From Lineus longissimus (Eukaryota > Nemertea > Pilidiophora > Heteronemertea > Lineidae): a stretch of DNA of 64,000 nt. The first letter of the stretch is position 1. Every line of letters begins with the position of its first letter. The stretch spans positions 6,220,756 to 6,284,755 of the forward strand of contig NC_088318.1 in NCBI RefSeq assembly GCF_910592395.1. Reading direction: 5' to 3'. This document shows, piece by piece, positions 1 to 10,656 of the stretch. The notes beneath the pieces are model-generated. The model searched no databases and had not been told where the DNA came from. It saw only the letters and a list, made by a program, of their open reading frames with translations. The position numbers and the translations under genes were made by a program.

Positions 1-10
1 TGCGATTAAT

Positions 11-1030
11 ATGAACACGGCTCACCTACTAGTTACTCAAGATCTCTGGACGAGTAGCGACCGGCCGTCATCAGAGCAACCGCTTCTACTCAACCAGCAG
101 CTCCTCGACCTCGTGCAAGCCTACGTCATGACCGTCGTTCTTCTACACGGAATTTTTGGTAACACGTTTGTGATATTCTTCCGAGTGCGAAAGCGGGCGG
201 GCGCCTGCGTCCACTATCTTAGTTGTCAATCTGTGTCCGACACTGGAGTTATTCTTATTCTTGGGGTCCGAGATTGGTTCGCATTTGGTCTAAAGCACAT
301 CACAAATGGAGCATACGGATTCAACTTAGTGCTGTACAATAACGCAACATGTAAATTTGCGGCTGGCGTTTTGCATATTTCTGAAGTAATATCAGGTTGG
401 ATAATTGTAGCCTTTTCGACAGAAAGAGCTTACGTTGTGTGGTTTCCTCTAAAACGGGCAAACATCACGCCAAAAATAAGAAAAAACGTATTATTGATGA
501 TACTTTTTAGTGGCGTGTTTTTAAGTGCCCCCCGATTTTGGCTGGCGGAGAATATTCCAGGTACACCTGAAATTTGTTTCTATAAAACGAACCCTATTAT
601 TGTTTCTACGATCCTGAACCAGATCGATATCTCTTCGTACGCTTATGCCCCGCTCATCTTGATATTTTTTGCGAATGTGTCCATTCTTGTTGCGATTTCG
701 CTCTCAAGTACTCAACATTTGGGGGGAAATCGTGAGAAAACACGGCAGGATGGCAGACTGTTAGTGTCTTTAATGTCTGTTTCGACCGTTTATATAGTCC
801 TTCTTTTGCCTTCCGCAGCAGATTTTACTTACATCACGGAAGCCAATGATATTGGAGAGGAACAATCACTGTTCTTGTGGTTTTTGATGAAATTCCTCGA
901 TATCGTAAGTGTTCTTAATTACTGTTTCAATTTCATTATCTATGGGTGTACGCTGCCCTTTTATCGCCAAGAAATCAAAAAGATGTTTGCAACTCAAATA
1001 AGAAATAGCAATGGGCGTAATCACAAGTGA
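11..1030 (+). CDS. Family 1 class A GPCR, locus 1A (intact)
   Basis: This is a single-exon receptor of 339 aa that would sit in the plasma membrane and signal through G proteins; the ligand is unknown. Seven hydrophobic segments lie near residues 34-58, 66-92, 114-146, 159-178, 205-231, 248-275 and 288-313. Class A landmarks are N51 in TM1, D77 in TM2, C114 at the top of TM3 paired with C189 in ECL2, ERA (138-140) in place of DRY, P267 in TM6 and NFIIY (307-311) in place of NPxxY. A glycosylation sequon (N111-A-T) precedes C114. The start matches the ATG used by 1B. TM1 is two residues shorter than in every paralogue because of an in-frame 6-bp loss after GNT. The upstream region lies outside the window. 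The family resembles invertebrate orphan peptide receptors, but I cannot name an orthologue. Confidence 0.9.
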   Translation: MNTAHLLVTQDLWTSSDRPSSEQPLLLNQQLLDLVQAYVMTVVLLHGIFGNTFVIFFRVRKRAGACVHYLSCQSVSDTGVILILGVRDWFAFGLKHITNGAYGFNLVLYNNATCKFAAGVLHISEVISGWIIVAFSTERAYVVWFPLKRANITPKIRKNVLLMILFSGVFLSAPRFWLAENIPGTPEICFYKTNPIIVSTILNQIDISSYAYAPLILIFFANVSILVAISLSSTQHLGGNREKTRQDGRLLVSLMSVSTVYIVLLLPSAADFTYITEANDIGEEQSLFLWFLMKFLDIVSVLNYCFNFIIYGCTLPFYRQEIKKMFATQIRNSNGRNHK

Positions 1031-3632
1031 TTATATTCGCCACCGCGGCAAAGAAACATGGCATGTATTGTATCAGTGAAGACAACAACGGCATTACTAA
1101 AACACGGAATTCCGCCGATTTCCGCCAATTACGGAACGGATCATGGATTGAGACTGCAGACGGCCTGTATGGAAAGCCAAAGACCAGTACGTGAAGCCTA
1201 TGTAGTTCGAATGACATACTTCGCGCATTTCATTTCATTTTATATTTAAAAAGCCGCCAAAAATGCCGTGAGACCGAAATGCGACTTGAGTGTGGAGCAC
1301 AGCATTCATTTTTTAGCTCCAACCTTCCTCGTGGTCTCCACACCCGCATTTATCATACTTGTCTAGCATATACCCGTGGCGCGGGCTGTTCGAGGTATAA
1401 ACATCGGATTGTGTGGCTGCTGGTATGTTGTGGGTTAGGTGTAAATGGGGTGCTGGTTTGTGAGTAACACTTTTTTTCATGAGTGTAATACTTCTTGAAA
1501 ACGGAACTATGTAACCATGTACATGATGTACAGGCGTCCACAATGCTAAACCAATTCTCGGAAAACCAAGATGGTGCAAACTGGTGATGTACTCGATATC
1601 AGCAAGCGATTAGCGCCAGAATGGTTAAAGTTACCGGTGTGTACGTAAATCTTGTCTCCCGTTGGGTACATTGTGTACTAAGATGAGATATTTGTGAATA
1701 AATGGCTGTCACGAGGTGGAAAAGCAGCATTTTTCCTTCAGATATGGGCGCCGCCATCTTGCATGCTGGCGTCAGTGACGTCGATTTTGATTGGTGGATG
1801 ATGCGCGCATGGAAGGGACCATTTGAACAGGACATCTGATTGGTTGATAGCGAAGGATAGAGGTGGCAATTTTCATGACGGTGATAATGCAGAGAGATTA
1901 CTGATGGACTTCTCGGCGAAGAGATTACTTGGAGCTCTCCAGTTGACGTCATCTCCACAAAGTTGTTATTTATTCCAAAATCACCAAGATATTCGACGTA
2001 TAACACCCTCAGTGACACTCTTACTTATGATCCACACCTACGAAGCCAAAAGTTGCAAGAATTCGACGCATTTCCGAGGCCCAATTTTGAAACAAAAATC
2101 GCCTCCTATTTAGCGGCCACAACGCGCATTATGGAATAGATTATTATATGCCTTCCCTGTTCGTTTTGAAGTTTCATTCAATTGTTGTGTACCTGTGACA
2201 TTGACCACTGACAGGGTGTCCTTTTGCACAGCTCCCATGGTATAGTGCAGCAACAACAACTTGTACCGTAGACACCGAGGTACTATAGCGGAGTCCCAGT
2301 TGCAGCATCCTGGTTGCAGCAGAAACGTTATAGGCCGTAGATCTTGCTATCCTCAAAGACGATAGAAGTACAATGAGTCGGCAGTTGTGTGTGTGTGTAA
2401 TTCCATGCAGAGTATAAATCCATACAGAGTATGATTATATAAAGTTACCAATTTATTTCGACGTCCGTTCGAGATGTACATGTAGTTGACAAGGCAGAGT
2501 TCATACAAGATGGTTGATACAGACGTGTCAATGAGCTGGAGCAGCAGAATAGGCGGTTCCTATAGCTGGGTGTCCAAACCAAGGATGTAGCCTATTCGCT
2601 TGCTATTCTGGAACTCCCAAACAAGATCACAGAGCGACCTTATATAGTCTAGCAGTTATGAAACAGTTACGAAACCAAAACTGTTTACTAACAACGATCA
2701 CAAAATAAAGTTATCATACTTGACTTGTTTCAAGAACTGTCAAACCCGTCAATCACGAACCTACCAGACAGGGAATAATTGCATAAAACATGTAAAATGT
2801 AACTCAAAATGGTCCCTTAAACGACTTGCACCCATTAGCTTGTCACGGACTCCTGTGGCTTAATCATTAAATTCCCAAATAATCACATTTGGAGCCAAAA
2901 CCTGACCAAAGGAATGTTGTACCCTAACGAGGATACTTTAAGTCGCCTTATGTTTTAGGCTACTTCCGAAAAAGGCTTCTCAGGAATTTTATAAACGGTG
3001 ATAAGTGCCCTTTTACACGACCACAATATTATTTACGGCTATTAAACAACCGAATTTAATAACTTAATGAAGCCCTAAAATCCCTGTCTTGACAGTAAAT
3101 CCGGCAATAAGAGTTATGACATCCACACGGTCAGCCTAGACTGTCTTATACGGAAGTTACGCCTACTTTACACAATACATAGTTTAACTATAGCCAACTG
3201 TAACAGTACATACTTGACACTATACGTACCGTAGGTCTGATGTACACACTGTACATGTGTACTATCGCCAAAGATAGAGCCTGGGTATATTGTGCATCAC
3301 CCAGGACGACAATAACCCCTTCAGCTGTACTATCATTCATGTATATTCATGATGCGAGGATCAGGAGGAGGTCTCTCACTCGCATGTGACAACGAATACA
3401 CCCCTGCCGCGCAGCAGGTATTTCTCACTCGCCTGTGTGAAATCTCTCTGCCGCGCGTGTGCAATATCTTCCATGATTTTGGAAACAAGCTTGGTTCCGT
3501 AATCCACGGAAATCCGCGGAATTCCGTGTTTTAGTAATGCCGTCACAACAATTTGTATTTACACAGGACCACAGTGTATAAACGAGCGTGTAAAAATCTC
3601 ACAGAGAGGTTGATTCCATTGATCACATTCCT
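1031..3632. other. Duplicated 3' flank of 1A with two large insertions
   Basis: The stretch 1031-1345 matches the flank of 1B (9399-9705), 2136-2267 matches 9718-9847, and 3328-3632 matches 9847-10170. The pieces in between, about 1346-2135 (0.79 kb) and 2268-3327 (1.06 kb), are absent from the 1B unit, so they are insertions into the 1A unit or deletions from 1B. Neither shows clear terminal inverted repeats or a coding region I recognise. Short open frames here look random. Confidence 0.6.
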
Positions 3633-4039
3633 ACGGTGGCTGTAAAAGGCCACGCAAAATCTTTTTTTTAGAATGCCCGAATTTATTTTTTATAACTCGA
3701 GCGCTCGACTTATAACTCGAGCGCTCGACTTATATCTCGAGCGCTCGACTTACGTAAAGGTCACGCAAAATCTTTTTTAGAATGCCCGAGTTTATTTTTC
3801 ATAACTCGAGCGCTCGAGTTATGAAAAATAAACTAAAAAAGATTTTGCGTGACCTTTACGTAAGTCGAGCGCTCGAGATATAAGTCGAGCGCTCGAGATA
3901 TAAGTCGAGCGCTCGAGATATAAGTCGAGCGCTCGAGTTATAAGTCGAGCGCTCGAGATATAAGTCGAGCGCTCGAGTTATAAAAAATAAATTCGGGCAT
4001 TCTAAAAAAAGATTTCGCGTGGCCTTTTACAGCCACCGT
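3633..4039. mobile_element. 407-bp MITE with 8-bp target duplication
   Basis: The ends are inverted copies starting ACGGTGGCTGTAAAAGGC, and the homology continues for some 65 bases inward. The element is flanked by the direct repeat ACATTCCT (3625-3632 and 4040-4047). The matching site in the 1B unit (about 10165-10190) and the 1C unit (about 13850) is empty, which confirms insertion. The interior is a run of about ten copies of a 20-bp unit built on the self-complementary core TCGAGCGCTCGA, in both orientations. The 8-bp duplication fits hAT- or P-type transposases, but the ends do not let me choose. There is no coding capacity. Confidence 0.85.
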
Positions 4040-4341
4040 ACATTCCTTTGTTACGAAAGGGTATTTCAATGCGAATCGGCTATTTATACATGGGGTATAC
4101 CCCGTCGGCATTAACATGTGCACTTGTCCACCCTAAACAACAAAGAATAGGGCAATTGGATTGTATTTCCTGTTAGTATAGGCGAGCTCTGCTTATGACG
4201 CGCTTCTGCACATGCGAAGCTAAAGATAGTGTGTCTTCACTTATACATGTCATGCTCCAGCCAAATACATCCTTCATAGAAATTATGACATCTTGATATC
4301 CGTAAACAAATTACACCATGACCAGAAAATATCATGATATA

Positions 4342-6483
4342 TAACAATAATAATATAATAATAATAAATACCGGATATCATGGTGCCTTGTACATGCTAA
4401 GCATGCTCCGAGGCACTTTATAATGGAGTTAGAAGCAAATATTTGGATTTAAAACAGTTTGATAGTGGTAAAACAGATTGATTAAAAAATTGAGTCTCTA
4501 AAACATAAATGGCACATTCGGAATACAAGTCTATGTAGCTACCAACTAAAGGCTTCGCGGAACAAATGGGTTTTAGGTAATTGTCTGAAAGTTGACACAC
4601 GCTCTAAGTCCTTCATGGCATTAAAAAGTCTTGGTCCACTGACTCGAAATGATCGGTCTCCATTGTTCGTTTTGGTCCTTGGGAAGATAGGTCTTGTTTT
4701 AGCTGACGATCTTAGTGACCGAGCTGGTGTATAGGACCTTATCATATCACGCAAGAATGAAGGTGCACTGTCGTTAAAAGCTTGAAAAACCATAAGGATA
4801 ATTTTGTATTTGATACCAAACCTCACCGGCAACCAGTGCAGCTCCTCCAAGACCGGAGTAATATGTTCTCTGCGTTTGGTACGCGTGATTATTCAGGCTG
4901 CCATATTCTGAACACGTTGGAGTCTGCCAATGGTTGCATCTGGGAGACCACAAAAGAGCGAATTACAGTAGTCCAACCTAGATGTATAAACCAAACCATG
5001 CACAAGAAAGCGACATGCATCTTCTGTCAAGCATCGACGGATTCTACACACGTTGCGCAATTGCATATAGCAACATCTTGTAACACTGTTAATGTGCGCT
5101 TCCACAGACAAGGAACGGTCAAACATAACACCGAGGTTTCGAACGGTAGAGGCTGGACAAATTGATACTCCATCTATGCTGAGGCTAAGATCATAATCAT
5201 GGCATTGGTTTTTAGGAGCATACAACATGACCTCTGTTTATTCACTGTTTTGTTTCAAGAGATTAAGATCCATCCATTTTCTGATATCCTCGAGGCATGT
5301 TTCTAGCTGTTTAATAGCAGCAGCCCATGCCGCCTTATCAGGTCACCAAGAGGTTTAGTATACATAGTATAAAGCTTTGGACCTAACACTGATCCTTGCA
5401 GTACACCAAACTTCAGTGTTTTCGCAAGGAGGATACCGCGGTGACGTCACGGCTTTTCCAAGATGGCGCTGCATATTGTAAACAAACTCGATCCACGGCC
5501 AAGGGAAAATCAAGTCATCAAAAAAGTTAGATTTTTCGCATCAAATCAGAGTTATTAGTACTTTTCTGCTATGAAATAAGTCTTCAGACAATAAGCTATC
5601 ATTTGAATAATGAAAAGTGCTGTTTTGATGGGGAAAAATAGGTTTTTTTAACCAAATAGCCGGGCACCGATCTTCCAAAATTAGCGATGGTTTCAAAACA
5701 GTCTCCCAGATATGGGCAATCTCTTCATTATCATAATGGGATTTGGAGGCATGTTTACAGATTTAACAAGTTCGAGACCTGTAGGACCTAAAACTCGCAT
5801 AGATCCCCATAGATCCCCTCTATTTGTCGAGTTAGCGCCCCTGTAAGATCATGCATTTTCGGACACTAGAACGAAATCTTCCTGCGGATATCGCGGTTTC
5901 GGTGATGATTTAAGGAGAAATTGACTGTTCTCAGAGTTGTATGGGACAGAAATGAGTTCATACTTCATGAATACATGAATATATTATGATATGGGCGGGC
6001 TTCTAAGTCAAAACAATAACGAACTCAACTGCACCTCTACTGTATATTGCGTAGTGTATTGCCTAGTGTATTTCGTAGTGTATTTTAGCGGAGACATTAT
6101 TTCCGCACTTTGGCCACGCCAAACGTCTTTTTTATTCGTGGAAGTTAATCTGCTCTGTAAATTTTATTTTACACAGAAAGAATCCATACTAGGTATTGCA
6201 ATATTTCATGTCTATTGGTGTTTTTGTGTATAGGAGCGCACCAGACAGTGAGACGTGGAGATGTGTTCAGTGCTGGTGCTGTGAGTAGACTGAATCTGAT
6301 TGGCCATAGCGATCACTTATATGGGTCGGGATCACGTGATGTGACGTCACCGCGGTATCCTCCTTGGTGTTTTCGGTGATGAAAAATTACCATTTATATT
6401 AACTGATTGGCACCGGTTGTCCAGATATGACATGAACCATTTAAGAGCCGACCCTGTCACATTGTAAACTACTCTCAACCACC
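4342..6483 (-). mobile_element. 5'-truncated CR1/L2-like LINE, internally deleted, with nested element
   Basis: On the - strand this is a non-LTR reverse transcriptase fragment. From 6480 to 6367 it reads the ALKWF...SYL segment; from 5415 it continues with the [10 protein letters not shown] motif. Then the segment that should hold the catalytic YADD box is missing (about 5338), followed by a thumb-like region down to 4893 (with LGVMFD and SRLDYCNSL motifs), a frameshift near 4850-4893, and the C-terminal ELHWLPV region to about 4539. An in-frame stop lies near 5240. The 3' end is an ATT-rich tail (4343-4372), typical of this clade. The 1B unit (10462-10469) lacks the insert. This copy is dead. 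Confidence 0.85.
5425..6366. mobile_element. 942-bp TIR element nested in the LINE, 9-bp target duplication
   Basis: Perfect 26-bp terminal inverted repeats (5425-5450 and 6341-6366) begin CAAGGAGGATACCGCGG. They are flanked by the direct repeat GTGTTTTCG (5416-5424 and 6367-6375). Removing the element and one repeat copy restores a continuous LINE reading frame across the junction, which proves the order of insertion. A 9-bp duplication is usual for Mutator-like elements and possible for Merlin. An 80-codon open frame at 5991-6233 has no recognisable domain, so I treat the element as non-autonomous. Confidence 0.9.
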
Positions 6484-6926
6484 TCATAAGCCCATATTAA
6501 CTAAACACGGCAAATCTGACTTTGGCGAATTAGTCTGACTCTGTTCAATGAAGCATTATCTGGAAAAATCAGTTTAATGACAGCATCTTCAAGAAAATGC
6601 ACAGGTGCAAAGCTCAAGACTTCGAAATTATCTGAAGAATTATTAGATAAGCTGGAGTAAACCTTTCTGAATTGTAGTAGTATATCAAGTAGCTTTCTTT
6701 CGTAGTATGATTATAATAGACAGACCCATGCTATTGTGACATAGCGGATAATGATCAATACGTCCATACTATTTTGATATCGCAGATGAAAAAGTGGCGA
6801 AAGTTGAAATGATTTGTGAGGCCAATATAGTTCATTTGAAAGTAGATCCAAGCTGTGAGGATGAAGGACTTAAACTAGTGGGAAGTGCTGTACAGACCAG
6901 ACGCACGTTGTCGCTCGATGCATTTC
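6484..6926 (+). other. Duplicated intergenic unit (1A-1B)
   Basis: This stretch matches 10468-10660 plus 11894-12105 in the next unit, and about 22950-23300 upstream of 1D. It is therefore part of the ancestral family 1 duplication unit rather than an independent gene. No reading frame is conserved between the copies. Confidence 0.6.
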
Positions 6927-7974
6927 TATGGGCGGTTATTTCCGCATTAAATGATGTCCTAAAACGCGTCTTTTTAACTGGCGACTCGTGTGTGTGTGTG
7001 TGTGTGTAGAGCAACCCGTGCGTACAGAGCAAAACGCGCGTATCTAACTCGCGACCCCTACAAAGAACATAACGCGAATGTATAACTACTGTCGCATAAA
7101 CGTGCCGTCGGATAACTAGTGTCGGATAACTAGTGTCGGATAAGTGCTGTCGGACAACTGCTGTCGCATATAAGGTTCCTCAGCCTCCCGCATCGCGGCG
7201 CTCTTGTGTCTTGATGATTATTGTTTTTGCTCTAAGCGACATACGATTTACCAATTGGTTACTGTAATGTAGTAGGCGCACTTCAAATGGCCTTGCTTTT
7301 GCACTTAGCAGACCGTGTTAAGCGCGTTCTCGTTGAGGTGGAAATATGTATAGAACGACAGGTAAATTTAGAGGAATCTGTGATTTTCATGGTTGAATCT
7401 TTGGCTAGAGACTGTGCTGAAATATGCATTGGGGATGTCAATCTAGAGTCCATTCCAACTCTTCTGGTACAGACATTAAATTTGCTGCGAGAGCATTTTG
7501 AGAACACTGTGAGCATCAATCACAGATTCCTCTAAATTTACCTGTCGTTCTATACATATTTCCACCTCAACGAGAACGCGCTTAACACGGTCTGCTAAGT
7601 GCAAAAGCAAGGCCATTTGAAGTGCGCCTACTACATTACAGTAACTAATTGGTAAATCGTATGTCGCTTAGAGCAAAAACAATAATCATCAAGACACAAG
7701 AGCGCCGCGATGCGGGAGGCTGAGGAACCTTATATGCGACAGCAGTTATCCGACAGCACTTATCCGACACTAGTTATCCGACACTAGTTATCCGACGGCA
7801 CGTTTATGCGACAGTAGTTATACATTCGCGTTATGTTCTTTGTAGGGGTCGCGAGTTAGATACGCGCGTTTTGCTCTGTACACACGGGTTGCTCTACACA
7901 CACACACACACACGAGTCGCCAGTTATAAAGACGCGTTTTAGGACATCATTTAATGCGGAAATAACCGCCCATA
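6927..7974. mobile_element. 1,048-bp foldback element with ~458-bp arms
   Basis: The left arm (6927-7385) and right arm (7518-7974) are nearly perfect inverted copies separated by a loop of about 132 bp. The ends begin TATGGGCGGTTATTTCCGC and are flanked by CATTTC at 6921-6926 and 7975-7980, probably a 6-bp target duplication. Each arm holds a short GTCGGATAACTAGT direct repeat and a (TG)n/(CA)n run. An 82-codon frame across the loop (7287-7535) is created by the hairpin and has no known domain. The length of the arms is far above that of most MITEs. Confidence 0.9.
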
Positions 7975-8000
7975 CATTTCCACATGATGAAAGGGGACTG

Positions 8001-8372
8001 AAACTGGGTGGCTGACATAAAGTTTTGTCTTGGTAATCGTGACGTCACGTCAGTGGTTTTAGTGTCGATTTCTTCGTAATCAAAATATCAGTCGTAGATC
8101 AGTCAACCTGAAGTATATCAAACAAGTAGCTAATGACTCAGTGAGTAATCTAACTCTGCTAATGCTCTGCACTTGGATGAGGAGTACCAGTATTCTATTT
8201 TCATATATAAATGTATGTTGAAAGCTAATAGAATTGCTGTTGAATGGGTGGAAGGCTTGTTTGAGGTGGCTATGGAACTAAGAGGCCAATATTCGCAGTG
8301 TGAGTATGTCTGCTAATATATTCGAATGTCTGGATATCTTTTCTGAAATAGCTCGTGGTGAATGCAGTCAAT
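8001..8372 (+). promoter_or_regulatory. Duplicated upstream region of 1B
   Basis: About 370 bp directly upstream of 1B is conserved with 12320-12686 upstream of 1C, including GCTAATGCTCTGCACTTGG and GAATGTCTGGATAT. A palindromic TGACGTCA (8040-8047), identical to the consensus CRE bound by CREB/ATF proteins, is present here and altered to GGCGTCAA before the pseudogene 1C. No convincing TATA box is visible. A promoter role is inferred from position and conservation. Confidence 0.45.
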
Positions 8373-9398
8373 ATGAACACGGCTCACCTACTAGTTACTC
8401 AAGATCTCTGGACGTCTAGGGACCGGCCGTCAACAGAGCAACCGTTTCTAATCAACCAGCAGCTCCTCGACGTCACACAAGCCTACGTCATGACCGTCGT
8501 TCTTCTACTCGGAATCTTTGGTAACACGTTGTCCTTTGTGATATTCTTTCGAGTGAGAAAGCGGGCGGACGCCTGCGTCCACTATCTTAGTTGTCTATCT
8601 GTGTCCGACACTGGAGTCATTCTTATTCTTGGGGTGCCAGATTGGTTCGCATTTGGTCTAAACTACATCACAAATGGAGCATACGGATTCAACTTAAGGC
8701 TGTACAATAACGCAACATGTAAATTTGTGGCCGGCGTTTTGCATATTTCTGAAGTAATATCGGGTTGGATAATTGTAGCCTTTTCGGCAGAAAGAGCCTA
8801 CGTTGTGTGGTTTCCTCTAAAACGGGTAAACATTACTCCAAATATAAGAAAAAACGTATTGTTGTCGATTTTTCTAACCGGTGTGGTTGTTAGTCTCCAC
8901 CGATTTTGGCTATCGGAGACCATTCCAGGTACACCTGTAATTTGCTTCTATAAAACGAATCCAATTATTGTTTCTACGATCCTGAACCAGATCGATATTA
9001 CTTTATATGCTTATGCACCTTTTATCCTGATATTTTTTGCGAATATGTCCATTCTTGTTGCAATTTCGCTCTCAAGTACTAAACATCTGGGGGGAAATCG
9101 TGAGAAAACACGGCAGGATGGGCGACTGTTAGTGTCTTTAATGTCTGTTTCGACCTTTTATATAGTACTTCTTTTGCCTTCCGCAGCAAGCTTTACTTAC
9201 ATCACGGAAGCCAAGGACATTGGAGAGGAACAATCACTGCTCTTGTGGTTTTTAATGCAATTTCTCTCACTCGTAAGTGTTCTTAACTACTGCTTCAATT
9301 TCATTATCTATGGGTGTACGCTTCCCTTTTATCGCCAAGAAATCAAAAAGATGCTTTCAATTCAAAAAAGAACAAGCACTGGGCGTATTCTCAAGTGA
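8373..9398 (+). CDS. Family 1 class A GPCR, locus 1B (intact)
   Basis: This is an intact single-exon receptor of 341 aa, very similar to 1A. Key residues are N51 and D79 in TM1 and TM2, C116 before TM3 with a preceding N-A-T sequon, ERA at 140-142, a cysteine in the ICFYKT stretch of ECL2, a TM6 proline without the usual tryptophan, and NFIIY in TM7 followed by a basic tail. In-frame GTG and upstream codons extend the frame to 8355, but the ATG at 8373 aligns with 1A and 1C and is the better start. It keeps the full-length TM1 that 1A lacks. As a plasma-membrane receptor its ligand and coupling cannot be read from sequence. Confidence 0.92.
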   Translation: MNTAHLLVTQDLWTSRDRPSTEQPFLINQQLLDVTQAYVMTVVLLLGIFGNTLSFVIFFRVRKRADACVHYLSCLSVSDTGVILILGVPDWFAFGLNYITNGAYGFNLRLYNNATCKFVAGVLHISEVISGWIIVAFSAERAYVVWFPLKRVNITPNIRKNVLLSIFLTGVVVSLHRFWLSETIPGTPVICFYKTNPIIVSTILNQIDITLYAYAPFILIFFANMSILVAISLSSTKHLGGNREKTRQDGRLLVSLMSVSTFYIVLLLPSAASFTYITEAKDIGEEQSLLLWFLMQFLSLVSVLNYCFNFIIYGCTLPFYRQEIKKMLSIQKRTSTGRILK

Positions 9399-10656
9399 TT
9401 GCATAGGCCACCGCAGCAAAGAAACATGGCATGTATTGTATCAGTGAACACAACAACGGCATTGCTAAAACACGGAATTCCGCGGATTTCTGCGGATTAC
9501 GGAACGGGTCAATGATTGTGACTTCAGACGGCCTGAATCGGAAGCCAAGGAGCTGTACGGGAAGCCTATGTACTTCCAAATACATACTTAGCGCATTTCA
9601 TTTTATTTTTAAAAAGCCGCCAAAAATGCCGTGAGACCGAAATGCAACTTGAGTGTGGCGCGCAGCAATCATTTTTTCAGTTCCGACCTTCCTCACAGAC
9701 CCCACATCCGCTTTATCATATTATCATATGCCTTCTCTGTTCGTTTTTAAGTTTCATTCAGTTGTTGTGTACCTATGACATTGACCATTGACAAGGTGTC
9801 CATTGGCACAGCTACCAAGGTGTTGTGCAGCAACAACCACTTGTACCGTGCTATCATTCATGTACATTCAAGATATGAGGATCAGGAGGAGAGATCCCTC
9901 ACTCGCCAGTGATAACGAACAGAGCACTGCCGCGCAGCATGCATTTCTCACTCGCCTGTGTTAACTCTCTCAATCGCCTGTGACAACGAATACCGCCCTG
10001 CCACGTGTGTCTAATATCTCCCAGGAATTTTGGAAACGAGCTTGGTTCCGTAATCCGCAGAAATCCGTGGAAATCCGTGATTTAGTTACGTCGACACAGC
10101 ATTTTGTATTTACACAGAACCACAGTATACAAACGAGCGTGCTATATTTCGCCGAGAAGTTGAGGTCATTGATCAGATTCCTTTCTTACGAAAGGGTTTT
10201 CAATGCGAATCGGCTATTTATCAATTGGGTATACCCCGTCGGCATTAATATGTGAACTTGATCACCCTATACAACGAAGAATTGGGCCATTGGAATGCAC
10301 TTCCTGTTTGTATTTCAGCCAGCTCTTCTTATGACGCGCTTCTGCACATGCAAAGCTAAAGATGGTCTGTCTTGACTTACACATGCTCCAGCCAAATACA
10401 TCCTTCATAAAATTACCACATCTTGATATCCGCAAGCAAATTACACCATGATCAGAAAATACCATAGGCCCATATTAACTATGCACGGCAAATCTGACTT
10501 TGGAGAGTTAGTCTGACACTGTCGATGTAGTATTGTCTCGAAAAATCAGTTTAATAACAGTGTCTTCAAGAAAATGCACAGTTGCAAAGCTCAAGACTTC
10601 GAAATTATCTTAAGAATTATTGAATAGTTGGGGTAAACCTTTCTGAGTTGTAGTAG
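9399..10656. other. Duplicated 3' flank of 1B
   Basis: This non-coding flank is shared with the 1A and 1C units. It has empty sites for the 407-bp element at about 10170-10190 and for the LINE at about 10465, which makes it the least disturbed copy of the unit. It contains short related segments of the type GGAATTCCGCGGATTTC (9474 and 10060). I see no gene. Confidence 0.6.

Noticed and set aside
1599-2113. Overlapping frames on both strands downstream of 1A
   Set aside because: They lie in an insertion without conserved coding features; both look random.
3660-3975. CRISPR-like regular repeats
   Set aside because: The units are adjacent and self-complementary without spacers, the genome is eukaryotic, and they lie inside a MITE.
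7287-7535. 82-codon open frame in the foldback element
   Set aside because: It lies across one arm and the loop, is produced by the hairpin, and matches no domain I know.
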